In this document: one piece after another, positions 9,001 to 20,092 of the stretch
Position numbering within the stretch: position 1 is the first letter of the stretch
Layout: the number at the start of each line of letters is the position of its first letter
Assembly (NCBI GenBank): GCA_947501105.1
Contig: CANMUP010000003.1
Span: 434,001 to 498,000, forward strand
DNA from: an uncultured Flaviramulus sp.
Lineage (GTDB): Bacteria > Bacteroidota > Bacteroidia > Flavobacteriales > Flavobacteriaceae
Reading direction: 5' to 3'
DNA: 64,000 nucleotides
The notes under the pieces: model-generated
The model's input: only the letters and a program-made list of their open reading frames with translations
Told to the model about the DNA's origin: nothing
The model's database searches: none
Made by a program: the position numbers and the translations under genes

Positions 9001-10311
9001 TTGTTGAGAACAACCTTTTTTCATAAAACAAAATCATCAAAATTTTTTAAAAGTCAATTATTGACTTGGGCACAACAGTTTGACGATGCGGTTTGGTTAG
9101 ATTCTAATAATTATGATCAAAACCATTCTAATTACGATGCGGTTTTAGCGGTTGATGCTTTTACAAGTATTCAAACTGATTTTTATGATGGTTTTGAAAA
9201 ACTAAAAGAATACCAAAACCATACGAAAGATTGGATTTTTGGATATTTAACTTACGATTTAAAGAATGATGTTGAAGCTTTAAGTTCTAATAACTTTGAT
9301 GGATTAGGGTTCCCTGATTTATACTTTTTCCAACCCAAAAAACTTTTTTTGATAAAAGACAATCAAGTTGAAATTCAATATTTAAAAGGGGTTGAAGATG
9401 AATTTGAAGAGGATTTAAAGAATATTTGCCATTGTGAGGAGTTTCGATTACTATCGAATAAACGTGATAACCTGTCTAATGATATTAAAATAAAACTCCG
9501 TATTCATAAAGATGAGTATTTCGAAAAAATAGGCCATATGCTCGCTCACATTCAGCGTGGAGACATTTATGAAGCTAATTTTTGTCAAGAATTTTATGCA
9601 GAGAATACAGTAATTAGTCCATTAGAAACTTATAATAAACTTAATACTATTTCAAATCCGCCTTTTGCAACTTTTTTAAAACACCAAGACAAATATTTGC
9701 TATCGGCTTCTCCAGAACGTTATTTGAAAAAGAAAGGAAATACCATTATTTCTCAACCTATAAAAGGAACGGCAAAGCGATCGGATAATTTGGAAGAAGA
9801 CAAATTATTAAAGGATGAATTGCTAAAGGATGAAAAGGAGCGAAGCGAGAATATAATGATTGTTGATTTGGTTCGTAACGATTTATCCAAAACAGCTATA
9901 AAAGGAAGTGTTAAGGTTGAAGAATTATGTAAAATTTATACTTTCGATCAGGTACATCAAATGATTTCTACAGTCACGTCAAAAGTTAAGGAAGATACGC
10001 ACCCTGTAGATGTTATAAAAAGCACATTCCCTATGGGAAGTATGACTGGTGCTCCGAAAATTTCTGCTATGAAAATTATTGAAGATTTGGAAGAAACAAA
10101 GCGTGGGCTCTATTCTGGAGCAGTTGGCTACTTTTCACCAAATGGAGATTTCGATTTCAATGTAATTATTCGTAGTATTCTATATAACGAGACAAAAAAA
10201 TATGTTTCTTATTCAGTAGGAGGCGCCATAACTGCTAAAAGCAATCCATTAAAAGAATACGAAGAATGCTTAGTAAAAGCCAAAGCAATGCGAACGGTTT
10301 TAGAGCATTAA
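9001..10311 (+). CDS. pabB: anthranilate synthase component I family / aminodeoxychorismate synthase component I
   Basis: Chorismate-binding motifs IQRGDIYEANFCQEF, SPERYLKKKGNTIISQPIKGTAKR, VDLVRNDLSKTA, PMGSMTGAPKISAM, YSGAVGYFSPNGDFDFNVIIRS; TTG start. Confidence 0.88.
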   Translation: MLRTTFFHKTKSSKFFKSQLLTWAQQFDDAVWLDSNNYDQNHSNYDAVLAVDAFTSIQTDFYDGFEKLKEYQNHTKDWIFGYLTYDLKNDVEALSSNNFDGLGFPDLYFFQPKKLFLIKDNQVEIQYLKGVEDEFEEDLKNICHCEEFRLLSNKRDNLSNDIKIKLRIHKDEYFEKIGHMLAHIQRGDIYEANFCQEFYAENTVISPLETYNKLNTISNPPFATFLKHQDKYLLSASPERYLKKKGNTIISQPIKGTAKRSDNLEEDKLLKDELLKDEKERSENIMIVDLVRNDLSKTAIKGSVKVEELCKIYTFDQVHQMISTVTSKVKEDTHPVDVIKSTFPMGSMTGAPKISAMKIIEDLEETKRGLYSGAVGYFSPNGDFDFNVIIRSILYNETKKYVSYSVGGAITAKSNPLKEYEECLVKAKAMRTVLEH

Positions 10312-11000
10312 CCCAAGTGTTGTTTTAAACTTTCAATAGTTAAATTTAAAATACGTTCTACACGTTTTGCTTCTATTTTTTTAATTTCGGCAACTTCATC
10401 ATACGAAAGCCTCCCGAAAACAAATAAATCTACAATTTCTGATACTTTTAGCGGCAACAAAGTGTAGAATTTGCCTAATATGTTTTTGTTGTGTAGTACA
10501 GACAGATCTTCAACTTCAAGCGCATTTTTTATAGATGTAGTATCATTATTGTACAAAAAAAGATGTTTGTGCTTTTGGTCTTGCTTGTATGAAATATCAT
10601 TAAGTTCTTCATTCATAATAAAATCAAAACCTTCATCTACCGTAAACTTTTCTTCCAACCCATCCAATTCTTCTTCTAAAATTAAGTTTGTACTTAAAGT
10701 ATTTTGATGAAAAGCTTCTTTTTTAAACAGTTCATCTAAATCAGAATCTACAATTTTAAATAGCTTAATTTTTATAGCTAAAGCCTCCATGTCTACATCG
10801 TAACCAGCTTCGTAAAATTTAGCAATAGCTTCATCTATAAAATCGTTAGAGACATACATGTTTTTAGGTATGATGCCTTTAGATTCGCCTATATATAATC
10901 TATGCTTTATGTAGGCGTGTAAATGTTGTGTTACAGAAATCACTTTTTTATTAAAGGCATCTAGAGTGGTTTTATCGTTTAATTTATCTATTGAGCACAT
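10308..11000 (-). CDS. hypothetical protein with C-terminal sigma region 4-like helix-turn-helix
   Basis: C-terminus LLPLKVSEIVDLFVFGRLSYDEVAEIKKIEAKRVERILNLTIESLKQ. Confidence 0.5.
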   Translation of the reverse strand: MCSIDKLNDKTTLDAFNKKVISVTQHLHAYIKHRLYIGESKGIIPKNMYVSNDFIDEAIAKFYEAGYDVDMEALAIKIKLFKIVDSDLDELFKKEAFHQNTLSTNLILEEELDGLEEKFTVDEGFDFIMNEELNDISYKQDQKHKHLFLYNNDTTSIKNALEVEDLSVLHNKNILGKFYTLLPLKVSEIVDLFVFGRLSYDEVAEIKKIEAKRVERILNLTIESLKQHLG

Positions 11001-11123
11001 AACTTTTAGTATTGAATTTATACTTTAAAATTACTAAAAACATAGTTTCTAAATATGATTTTTGTCATTGTTCTCTGCATATAATTTGTGTATATAAATA
11101 GGCAATGTTGTATATTTGAAAAC

Positions 11124-12434
11124 ATGCTGAAACAATTCAAAAACCATATAAAAAATAATTTTTCATTCTTGAAAGAAAGCAAACTATTAGTTGCCATTTC
11201 TGGCGGATTAGACAGTGTGGTTTTGATGCATTTATGTTACCAATCAAGCCTGAATATTGCTTTAGTACATTGTAATTTTAATTTACGAGGAAAAGAAAGC
11301 GATGGCGATGAAAATTTTGTATTGCAATTAGCAGAAAGCTTAGATTTAGAAGTTTTTATTGAAAGTTTTGATACCGAAACTTATGCTAAAGAAAATAAAC
11401 TATCTATACAAATGGCGGCTCGTGAGTTACGCTATAATTGGTTTGAAGAGTTAGCAACACAATTGCAATTTGATTATATCTTAACAGCACATCACGCCGA
11501 TGATAATCTAGAAACCTTTTTAATCAATTTATCTCGTGGTACAGGTTTAGATGGTTTATCAGGAATCCCTGCGATTAATGATAAATTAGTAAGACCATTA
11601 TTGCCGTTTTCTAGAGAAGCGATTGAAACCTATGCAAAAGACAAAAATCTAAAATGGAGAGAGGATAGCAGTAATGCTTCAATCAAATATTTGCGAAACA
11701 AATTGAGGCACGATGTAATACCAGTTTTAAAAGAAATTAATCCGCAATTATTACAGAATTTTAATAAAACCCAGGCGTATATAAAAAACTCAAAGCTTAT
11801 TATTGAAGATCGAATTGAAGATGTTTTTAGAGATATAGTTAATCAAACGGATTCACAATCTATATCTTTTGATATTTCTGCGATTAAAAAATTAAATAAC
11901 CCCAAAGCTTACTTATTTGAATTTCTAAAAGATTATAATTTTACCGAATGGGATGATGTTACTAATCTTTTAGATGCCCAATCTGGAAAACAAGTTTTTT
12001 CAAATACACATCGTTTAGTAAAGGATAGAGCATTTTTATTGTTAAGCGAAATTACTTCAGAAGTCTATAAGTCTATTGAAATATTAAATACTGATAATGA
12101 AATAGAAACTCCTTTTGGATCTTTGTTTTTTAATGAAGTTGATTCGATTATAGAAAAGTTGAGCAAAGCAGTTTATGTTGATAAAGATAAATTAGAATTT
12201 CCCTTAACCATTCGAAAATGGGAGGAAGGCGATGCTTTTTATCCGTTGGGAATGACAGGTAAAAAGAAGTTAAGTAAGTACTTTAAAGATGAAAAACTTT
12301 CACTTTTAGACAAGGAAAGTGTTTTGTTGCTATGTTCTGGAAACGATATTGTTTGGATAATTAACAGACGTGCAGACAATAGATTTAAAGTAACCGAAAA
12401 CACAAAACATATTCTTAAAATAGAACTAAAATAA
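11124..12434 (+). CDS. tilS: tRNA(Ile)-lysidine synthase
   Basis: PP-loop [38 protein letters not shown]; likely start MLKQFKN (track start 11088). Confidence 0.95.
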   Translation: MLKQFKNHIKNNFSFLKESKLLVAISGGLDSVVLMHLCYQSSLNIALVHCNFNLRGKESDGDENFVLQLAESLDLEVFIESFDTETYAKENKLSIQMAARELRYNWFEELATQLQFDYILTAHHADDNLETFLINLSRGTGLDGLSGIPAINDKLVRPLLPFSREAIETYAKDKNLKWREDSSNASIKYLRNKLRHDVIPVLKEINPQLLQNFNKTQAYIKNSKLIIEDRIEDVFRDIVNQTDSQSISFDISAIKKLNNPKAYLFEFLKDYNFTEWDDVTNLLDAQSGKQVFSNTHRLVKDRAFLLLSEITSEVYKSIEILNTDNEIETPFGSLFFNEVDSIIEKLSKAVYVDKDKLEFPLTIRKWEEGDAFYPLGMTGKKKLSKYFKDEKLSLLDKESVLLLCSGNDIVWIINRRADNRFKVTENTKHILKIELK

Positions 12435-12435
12435 G

Positions 12436-14109
12436 TTGTCGTACTTAGCGCAGTTTAAGTGTCTCACTCAAATATTAAATAGTAATTTGAAACTACAAGG
12501 AAACATAGTCGATATACAAAATAAACGAATCTATAAAGGAGAAATCTTTGTTGAAAACGGAAAGATTAAATCTATTATAGAAAAGAATCATAACGTTAAT
12601 CATTACATTCTCCCTGGTTTTGTTGATGCACATATTCATATTGAAAGCTCTATGTTGGTACCAAGTGAATTTGCTAGGTTAGCAGTAACGCATGGTACTG
12701 TTGCAACGGTTTCCGATCCGCACGAAATTGCTAATGTTTTAGGGGTTAAAGGTGTTGAATTTATGATTGAAAACGGAAAACAAACACCATTTAAATTCAA
12801 TTTTGGTGCGCCATCTTGTGTGCCAGCTACAGCATTCGAATCTGCTGGAGCCGTTATAAATTCGGATGATATTAAGAAGCTTCTAGAAAATCCAGATATT
12901 AAGTATTTAGCAGAAATGATGAATTACCCTGGAGTTTTGTTTGATGATGAAGAAGTTATGAAAAAAATAGCTTGGGCAAAACATTACAATAAACCCGTTG
13001 ATGGGCACGCTCCAGGTTTAAGAGGAAGTGAAGTTACCAAATATATTAATGCTGGAATTTCTACTGATCACGAGTGTTTTACTTACGAAGAAGGATTAGA
13101 AAAACTTCAAAAAGGCATGAAAGTTTTAATTCGCGAAGGTAGTGCGGCCAAAAATTTTGATGCCTTAATTGATTTACTTCCAGAGCATTTTGAAAACATG
13201 ATGTTTTGTAGCGATGATAAGCATCCAGATGATTTAATAATCAATCATATTAATCAACTTTGCGCTAGAGCTGTTACAAAAGGTATTGATGTGTTTAAGA
13301 TTTTGCAAGTAGCATGTATAAACCCCGTAAAGCATTATAATTTAGATGTAGGTTTGTTGCAAGAAGGTGATTATGCTGATTGTATTATAATTGAAGATCT
13401 ACAAGATTTTAAGACGCTTCAAACTTATATAAATGGAAAATTGGTGTTTAATAATGGCGAATCTTTGATACAACCTGTTCCTTTTAAAATATTAAATAAT
13501 TTCAATTGTAATAAAAAGAAAGCTTCAGATTTTAGATTTGAATCTTCAGTAAAACAAATAAGAATTATTGAAGCTCTTGAGGGACAATTAGTTACAAATG
13601 AATTGATAGAAGATGCTTTAATTGAAAACGAGAATATAATTTCGAATATTGAAAAGGATATTTTAAAAATGTCAGTTGTAAATCGTTATAAAAATCAAAA
13701 TCCTGCTATTGCATTCATTAAAAATTTTGGATTAAAAGAAGGCGCTATAGCCTCGTCTGTCGGCCACGATTCTCATAATATTATTGCCGTTGGAGTGTCT
13801 GACGAAGCTATTTGCAAAGCAGTTAATTTGATTATAGAAAATAAGGGAGGCATTTGTGTAATTACAAATTCTGAAGAAGTAATAGTACCATTACCAGTTG
13901 CTGGTATAATGAGTGATAAAGCGGGAAAAGCAATTGGTAAACAATATGCCAAATTAGATAAAATAGCTAAGCAAATAGGAAGTAAGCTTAATGCACCTTA
14001 TATGACGTTGTCGTTTATGGCATTATTGGTAATTCCATCCCTTAAATTAAGTGATAAAGGTTTGTTTAATGGAACTGATTTTAAGTTTACATCTTTAGAA
14101 TATGATTAA
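12436..14109 (+). CDS. ade: adenine deaminase
   Basis: [41 protein letters not shown] motifs; TTG start. Confidence 0.95.
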   Translation: MSYLAQFKCLTQILNSNLKLQGNIVDIQNKRIYKGEIFVENGKIKSIIEKNHNVNHYILPGFVDAHIHIESSMLVPSEFARLAVTHGTVATVSDPHEIANVLGVKGVEFMIENGKQTPFKFNFGAPSCVPATAFESAGAVINSDDIKKLLENPDIKYLAEMMNYPGVLFDDEEVMKKIAWAKHYNKPVDGHAPGLRGSEVTKYINAGISTDHECFTYEEGLEKLQKGMKVLIREGSAAKNFDALIDLLPEHFENMMFCSDDKHPDDLIINHINQLCARAVTKGIDVFKILQVACINPVKHYNLDVGLLQEGDYADCIIIEDLQDFKTLQTYINGKLVFNNGESLIQPVPFKILNNFNCNKKKASDFRFESSVKQIRIIEALEGQLVTNELIEDALIENENIISNIEKDILKMSVVNRYKNQNPAIAFIKNFGLKEGAIASSVGHDSHNIIAVGVSDEAICKAVNLIIENKGGICVITNSEEVIVPLPVAGIMSDKAGKAIGKQYAKLDKIAKQIGSKLNAPYMTLSFMALLVIPSLKLSDKGLFNGTDFKFTSLEYD

Positions 14110-14145
14110 ATTATTTGTATCTTTAAAAGATAAAAAATATGTGTT

Positions 14146-14784
14146 ATGAAATTTAAATGTACTATAGTGTTATTTATATTAAGCCTTTTTGTGCTAAATG
14201 TAAATGCTCAAAAAAAGAGTAATAAAATAATTATTTCTGGTTATGCCAAAGATTCATTAAACAATCCTATTGCAAACGCCTCAATTTTTATTAATGATAC
14301 GGTAACAAATAAAAAAACGAACTCAAAAGGCTACTATAAAATTAAGCTTAAAAAAACACCAAAAAAAATAATGGCATTATCTCCTGTTTATGGTGTCGAA
14401 GAGGTATTATATGTAAATGAAAACGAAGTGAATTTTGTTTTTGATAAAAATAGCTTACCAAAAGATTCATTCAATTATGTAGTTTATAAAAAAAGGCCCA
14501 AAAAGGCTATAGCTACAAATAGAATATATAATACCATATATGATTATTTTAGAGATCGCGTAAGTGGTGTTAGAGTTAGTGGAAATAACGAAATTCTTGT
14601 AAGAGGTATAACAAGTTTACGTAGTGGTACTGCACCTCTTTTTGTAGTCAATAAATCTCCTATTAGTAATATTGATACCATAAATCCTAACGAAATAAAA
14701 TCAGTATCTATTTTAAAAGGACCTGAATGTGCTGCTTACGGTTCAAGAGGGGCAAATGGTGTAATTCTAATTAATACGTATTAA
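14146..14784 (+). CDS. carboxypeptidase-like regulatory domain plus stand-alone TonB-dependent receptor plug
   Basis: Signal peptide; regulatory-like domain; NEILVRGITSLRSGTAPLFVVNKSPI...SVSILKGPECAAYGSRGANGVILINTY plug; no beta-barrel. Confidence 0.8.
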   Translation: MKFKCTIVLFILSLFVLNVNAQKKSNKIIISGYAKDSLNNPIANASIFINDTVTNKKTNSKGYYKIKLKKTPKKIMALSPVYGVEEVLYVNENEVNFVFDKNSLPKDSFNYVVYKKRPKKAIATNRIYNTIYDYFRDRVSGVRVSGNNEILVRGITSLRSGTAPLFVVNKSPISNIDTINPNEIKSVSILKGPECAAYGSRGANGVILINTY

Positions 14785-14824
14785 TTTATTTGTAAAGATT
14801 TTTTACTTAGAGTATTTTTAGATA

Positions 14825-15787
14825 ATGCCCATTAAGGAACCGACCTACAAACCGTTATTCTATTTTAAAAATGGATTTGTTTCTACTGTTTATTCTGGTT
14901 TGATTAGACATGTAAAAGAGATAAGTCAAGAGCGAGAACGCATCATTTTAAACGATGGCGATTTTATAGATTTAGATTGGAGTTTTTCAAAAGAAAAAAC
15001 TAATAAACTTATTGTTTTATTGCATGGTTTAGAAGGAAATGCTCAACGTCCTTATATGACAGGAACAGCGAAACTGTTTAATGAAAATTCTGTTGATGCA
15101 GTTTGTGTAAATTTCAGAGGTTGTAGCGGAGAGGATAATATAAAATATAGAAGCTATCATTCTGGAGCTACAGATGATTTAATTGAGATTATTCAACATA
15201 TAACTTCAACAAAACAATATTCAGAAATATATTTAAAAGGATTTAGTCTTGGTGGTAATGTTATTTTGAAATATTTGGGAGAAGGGAATGTTATCCCTAA
15301 ACAGGTAAAGGCGGCCATAGCTGTTTCTGTGCCTTGTTATTTAAAAGGTTCTTCTAATGAATTACATACATTTAAAAATATATTGTATCACGATAGATTT
15401 AAAAAACATCTAATTTCTAAGTTGAAGATTAAGCAAACACAATTCTCTGATATATTGAATATTACCCATGTAAATTCTATTAAAACTTTACTGGATTTTG
15501 ATAACATTTACACCTCTAAAGCACATGGTTTTAAAGATGCATTTGATTATTACGAAAAGTCTAGCAGTTTACAATTTCTTGATAATATAAAAACACCAAC
15601 TTTAATTATAAATGCACTTAACGATTCGTTTTTATCTTCAGAATGCTACCCTGTAAAAGAGGCTAAGGAAAATTCAAATCTTTATTTAGAAATGCCAAGT
15701 CATGGGGGACATGTTGGATTTATTGATAAAAAAAACATCTACTATAACGAAAAGCGAGCTTTGGAATTTGTTAATTTATTAGATTAA
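14825..15787 (+). CDS. alpha/beta-fold hydrolase (YheT-like)
   Basis: VLLHGLEGNAQRPYM, VNFRGCSGE, LKGFSLGGNVILKYLGE, SHGGHVGF. Confidence 0.88.
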   Translation: MPIKEPTYKPLFYFKNGFVSTVYSGLIRHVKEISQERERIILNDGDFIDLDWSFSKEKTNKLIVLLHGLEGNAQRPYMTGTAKLFNENSVDAVCVNFRGCSGEDNIKYRSYHSGATDDLIEIIQHITSTKQYSEIYLKGFSLGGNVILKYLGEGNVIPKQVKAAIAVSVPCYLKGSSNELHTFKNILYHDRFKKHLISKLKIKQTQFSDILNITHVNSIKTLLDFDNIYTSKAHGFKDAFDYYEKSSSLQFLDNIKTPTLIINALNDSFLSSECYPVKEAKENSNLYLEMPSHGGHVGFIDKKNIYYNEKRALEFVNLLD

Positions 15788-17253
15788 TTTTTAAGATGTT
15801 CAGGAAAACCTTCAATTACAATATTCCATAATTGAGGAAGTAAAAAGTATACGAAGAGGGTTAAAATTATTATTGAAATAATATTCATAAAAAAACCTTT
15901 ACTAACCATATCTGGAATTTTTAAATATCCAGAACCGAAAACCACAGCATTTGGAGGCGTAGCAACAGGTAACATATAAGCACACGAAGCAGCAACTGTA
16001 GCACTTACCATTAGTATAAATGGATGAATATCTATACTTAAAGCTAAAGGAGCTAACACAGGCAATAGCATTGCTGTAGTAGCAAGGTTTGACGTAATCT
16101 CTGTTAAAAAATTTACAGCAGTAATAATGAGTAAAACTAAAAAGAAAGTACTTAATTCAGCAAAAGATGTCATTTGATTACCAATCCACAACGCTAACCC
16201 AGTGGTTTCAAAACCTTTGGCAAGCGCCATACCTCCACCAAATAATAGGATAATACCCCAAGGTAAATCTTTAGTATCTTTCCAAGAAATTAATTTTTTA
16301 TGCTTCGTTTTAGATGGAATTAAAAAGAGTATCAAAGCAAATAATATGGCAATAATAGTATCGTCTATTTGTGGAAATATTTTTTGAAGTAAAAAAGATC
16401 GTGTAATCCAACAAAAAGCTGTTGCTGCAAAAACAATAGCTACCAATTTTTCTTCGTAAGACATGTTTCCAAGCGACGTTAGTAAGCGCTTAATTTCTTG
16501 TTTTCCGCCTGGAAATTCTTGTTGTTTAAATGAAAAAGCAAGAGAAGTCAAATATTTCCAACATATTATTAGTAAAATAATCGAAATTGGAAATCCGAAT
16601 ATGAACCATTGCAAAAAGGTGATTTCATAGTCATAAATTTCAGAAACTACACCAGCTAAAACTAAGTTTGGAGGTGTGCCAATAATAGTGGCTATACCAC
16701 CAATAGATGCGCTATATGCGATAGCGAGCATTAAAGCTTTTCCAAAAATTAAATTTTCGTCTTCAACAGTCTCAGGATTATCTTTCAATTGTTTTATAAT
16801 AGCAATTCCTATAGGTAGCATCATTACTGAGGTAGCAGTATTAGATATCCACATCGATAAAAATGCAGTAGCTATCATAAAGCCAAGGATAATTTTTTTA
16901 ATGTTTGAACCTATAAGATTAATGATGTTTAAAGCAATTCTTTTGTGCAAATTCCATTTTTCAATAGCAATGGCAATAATAAATCCGCCAAGGTATAGGA
17001 ACACATATTTATGCCCGAAAGAGGTAGTTGTTGATGCAATATCTAAACTTCCAGAAAGAGGAAACAATACAATAGGCAATAAAGCGGTTGCTGCAATTGG
17101 AATAGCTTCAGTAATCCACCAAATAGCAATCCAAGCAGTAGAAGCTAAAACACCATTAGCTTCATCTGATAATCCATCTGGGGCAAAAAAGAGCCGAATT
17201 AGTATATAAAAAATAGGACCAAGAAACAGTCCTATGCGTTTTGTATTTATCAT
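15784..17253 (-). CDS. SLC13/DASS family anion (dicarboxylate) transporter
   Basis: WWITEAIPIAATALLPIVLFP, SNTATSVMMLPI, GTPPNLVLAGV, TSNLATTAMLLPVLAPLA motifs. Confidence 0.92.
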   Translation of the reverse strand: MINTKRIGLFLGPIFYILIRLFFAPDGLSDEANGVLASTAWIAIWWITEAIPIAATALLPIVLFPLSGSLDIASTTTSFGHKYVFLYLGGFIIAIAIEKWNLHKRIALNIINLIGSNIKKIILGFMIATAFLSMWISNTATSVMMLPIGIAIIKQLKDNPETVEDENLIFGKALMLAIAYSASIGGIATIIGTPPNLVLAGVVSEIYDYEITFLQWFIFGFPISIILLIICWKYLTSLAFSFKQQEFPGGKQEIKRLLTSLGNMSYEEKLVAIVFAATAFCWITRSFLLQKIFPQIDDTIIAILFALILFLIPSKTKHKKLISWKDTKDLPWGIILLFGGGMALAKGFETTGLALWIGNQMTSFAELSTFFLVLLIITAVNFLTEITSNLATTAMLLPVLAPLALSIDIHPFILMVSATVAASCAYMLPVATPPNAVVFGSGYLKIPDMVSKGFFMNIISIIILTLFVYFLLPQLWNIVIEGFPEHLKN

Positions 17254-17381
17254 CTTTTAACTTTAAAATGCATTTAACTTTATTAAAACCATGTTAAAAA
17301 AATAACTATCAGTAAAAATAGCTTTTATTTTTTTGTACTTTTTATGACAATTCTAAAATTCTTTTATTTAAATAAATAATT

Positions 17382-17843
17382 ATGCCGACATTCAACTTGA
17401 AAATTAATAACAAAACCCATGCTGTTGAAGCAGATATGGATACGCCTTTACTTTGGGTGTTAAGAGACCAGATAAATTTAGTAGGCACAAAGTATGGCTG
17501 TGGTATTGGTCAATGTGGTGCTTGTACTGTGCATGTAGATGGTGTAGCAACCCGAAGTTGTTTGCTTCAAATATCGCAAGCTGAAGGTTTGAATATTACG
17601 ACTATTGAAGGGCTTTCAGAAAATGGTAATCATCCAGTTCAAGAAGCTTGGAAAGATATTGATGTTCCGCAATGCGGCTATTGCCAATCAGGACAAATAA
17701 TGACAGCTTCAGCATTTTTAAAAAGAAACCCTAGCCCTAGCAATTCTGAAATACGAAATGCTATGCATGGTAATATTTGTAGATGTGCTTCGTACAATAG
17801 CATTGAAAAAGCTGTTAAGGTTGCATCAGAAAAACTAACCTAA
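17382..17843 (+). CDS. (2Fe-2S)-binding subunit of a xanthine-dehydrogenase-family oxidoreductase (IorA-like)
   Basis: GTKYGCGIGQCGACTVHVDG and CGYCQSGQIMTASAFL ... GNICRCASYNSI. Confidence 0.95.
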   Translation: MPTFNLKINNKTHAVEADMDTPLLWVLRDQINLVGTKYGCGIGQCGACTVHVDGVATRSCLLQISQAEGLNITTIEGLSENGNHPVQEAWKDIDVPQCGYCQSGQIMTASAFLKRNPSPSNSEIRNAMHGNICRCASYNSIEKAVKVASEKLT

Positions 17844-17864
17844 ACCTAAATAACAATTTATAAA

Positions 17865-20084
17865 ATGAAAACTTCAAAACAAATAGCATTTAGCAGAAGA
17901 TCTTTCTTAAAAACATCAACACTTGCCAGTGGAGGTATGTTAATAGGGTTTAATTTATTTAATGCATGTAAGCAAGATGTAGTACCACCTATAGATATTA
18001 GCGAATTAAATTTTAATGATTTTAATGCATTTATAAAAATATCAGACGAAGGTAAAGTCACTATATTTTCACCAAACCCAGAAATTGGACAAGGTGTAAA
18101 AACATCAATGCCAATGATTATTGCAGAAGAGTTGGATGTACCATGGGAGAATGTATTTGTTCAACAAGGTGTTTTAGATACTAAAAATTATCAGCGTCAA
18201 GTTGCTGGAGGAAGTCAATCTATTAGACTTGGTTGGGAACCACTACGACAAACAGGAGCTACTGCAAAACAAATGTTAGTTAATGCAGCAGCAACTAAAT
18301 GGGGTATAGATGCTTCAGAGTGTACAGCCAAATTGGGCGTGATTACAAATGCTAAAGGAGAAACTTTAGGTTATGGAGACGTTGTTAAAGAAGCTGCTGT
18401 GTTGGAAGTTCCAGAGGGAGTTAAGTTAAAAGACCCTAAGGATTTTACTATTATAGGAAAAAACACTAGTAATGTTGATTTAGATAATATAGTAACAGGA
18501 AAGCCTTTATATGGCTTAGATTACAAGGAAGATGGTATGTTATATGCCTCGGTTTTAAGAGCTCCAGCTTTTGGTCAGGTATTAGAATCTTTTGATGCCT
18601 CAGCTGCAAAGGCTATGCCGGGTGTAATAGACGTAATTACAATTGGTGAGAAAGCGAGGGAGTATTTAGAAAAAGACAAAAGTAATTGGACACTAAGAAT
18701 AAATAGAAACGATAAAATTGTTGTTATCGCAAATTCAACATGGGCAGCTATTAAAGGGAAAAATGCAGTTAAGACAGTATGGAATACTGAATCTGAACTT
18801 GAAGATACAGAATTTCATGATAAAGCATTAGTAAATCTGTTAGAAGGCAATAAGTTTAATACGTTGCGATCTGATGGAAATGTTAAAAAGGCATTTGCCG
18901 AAGCTGATAAAATTTTAGAACGTACTTATGAATCTCCTTTTTTAGCACATAATTGTATGGAACCAATGAATTTTTTCGCAAATGTTACTGAAGAGAAGGT
19001 GCATTTGGTAGGGCCAATTCAAACTCCTGCGGCAACGGCAACAATTGTATCAGATTTATTGGACAGAAATATAGAAGATGTACATGTAGAGATGACAAGA
19101 ATGGGAGGCGGTTTTGGTCGAAGGCTCTACGGCGATTTTGCTTGTGAAGCAGCCGAAATCTCTAATGCCATTCAAAAACCTGTTAAAATGGTTTCAACTA
19201 GAGAAGACGATATGAGTACTGGAGTTTATAGACCACCTACAAAATATAGAATTGCGGCTTCGATTAAGGATGGTAAAATAACAGGGTATCAGTTAAAAGA
19301 AGCTTGTGTTAATGGTAATAGTTGGGGACAGATATCAGATTTTTTCCCTGCTGGTGCTGTAGAAAACTATCAATTTGATGTGGCCAACTATAAAAGTAAT
19401 ATTACTACCGGAGCGTGGAGAGCACCATATACTAATTTTTTGGCTAGTGCTGAACAAAGCTTTTTTGATGAGTTAGCAGAAGTTATGGGGGTAGATCGTA
19501 TTCAATTGCATCTTGATTTATTACAGAAAGTAAAAGGTACTACAGATGAACGCATTCAATATAATCCAGAACGATTAGAAGGTGTAATTAAATTGGTGGT
19601 AGATAAATCTAATTGGGGTAATACAAAAGAAGGTGTTTATCAAGGTTTTTCTGTTTATTATTGCCATAATACACATGTAGCCGAGGTAGCGGATATTATT
19701 ATGGATAATGGGGTGCCAATTGTAAAAAGAGTAACCTGTGCAGTAGACTGCGGTATTGTTGTAAACCCTTTAGGTGCATTAAATCAAATAAAAGGGGGCG
19801 TTATTGATGGAATTGGACATGCTATGTATAGTGAACTAACATTTAATAATGGTATACCACAATCTAATAATTTTGATAGCTATCAATTGATTCGTATGGG
19901 GCAGACTCCTAATGTTGATGTACATTTTGTTGAAAGTAACGAAAGCCCTACTGGCCTTGGAGAACCTACTTTACCTCCAGTTGGAGCTGCAGTAGCTAAC
20001 GCTATTTATGCCGCTACAGGCAAGAGACTCACGAAGCAGCCATATATGAATAATATGAATGTTAAAGAAAAGATTATTGGCTAG
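17865..20084 (+). CDS. xanthine dehydrogenase family molybdopterin-binding subunit (IorB-like), Tat signal
   Basis: SRRSFLK Tat motif; RMGGGFGRRLYGDFACEAAEIS; VKRVTCAVDCGIVVNPLGALNQIKGGVIDGIG; GLGEPTLPPVGAAVANAI. Confidence 0.95.
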   Translation: MKTSKQIAFSRRSFLKTSTLASGGMLIGFNLFNACKQDVVPPIDISELNFNDFNAFIKISDEGKVTIFSPNPEIGQGVKTSMPMIIAEELDVPWENVFVQQGVLDTKNYQRQVAGGSQSIRLGWEPLRQTGATAKQMLVNAAATKWGIDASECTAKLGVITNAKGETLGYGDVVKEAAVLEVPEGVKLKDPKDFTIIGKNTSNVDLDNIVTGKPLYGLDYKEDGMLYASVLRAPAFGQVLESFDASAAKAMPGVIDVITIGEKAREYLEKDKSNWTLRINRNDKIVVIANSTWAAIKGKNAVKTVWNTESELEDTEFHDKALVNLLEGNKFNTLRSDGNVKKAFAEADKILERTYESPFLAHNCMEPMNFFANVTEEKVHLVGPIQTPAATATIVSDLLDRNIEDVHVEMTRMGGGFGRRLYGDFACEAAEISNAIQKPVKMVSTREDDMSTGVYRPPTKYRIAASIKDGKITGYQLKEACVNGNSWGQISDFFPAGAVENYQFDVANYKSNITTGAWRAPYTNFLASAEQSFFDELAEVMGVDRIQLHLDLLQKVKGTTDERIQYNPERLEGVIKLVVDKSNWGNTKEGVYQGFSVYYCHNTHVAEVADIIMDNGVPIVKRVTCAVDCGIVVNPLGALNQIKGGVIDGIGHAMYSELTFNNGIPQSNNFDSYQLIRMGQTPNVDVHFVESNESPTGLGEPTLPPVGAAVANAIYAATGKRLTKQPYMNNMNVKEKIIG

Positions 20085-20092
20085 AAACTTTC

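Noticed and set aside
16676-17209. 177-aa plus-strand ORF opposite the SLC13 transporter
   Set aside because: Shadow of a hydrophobic transporter sequence; no domain or plausible start context.
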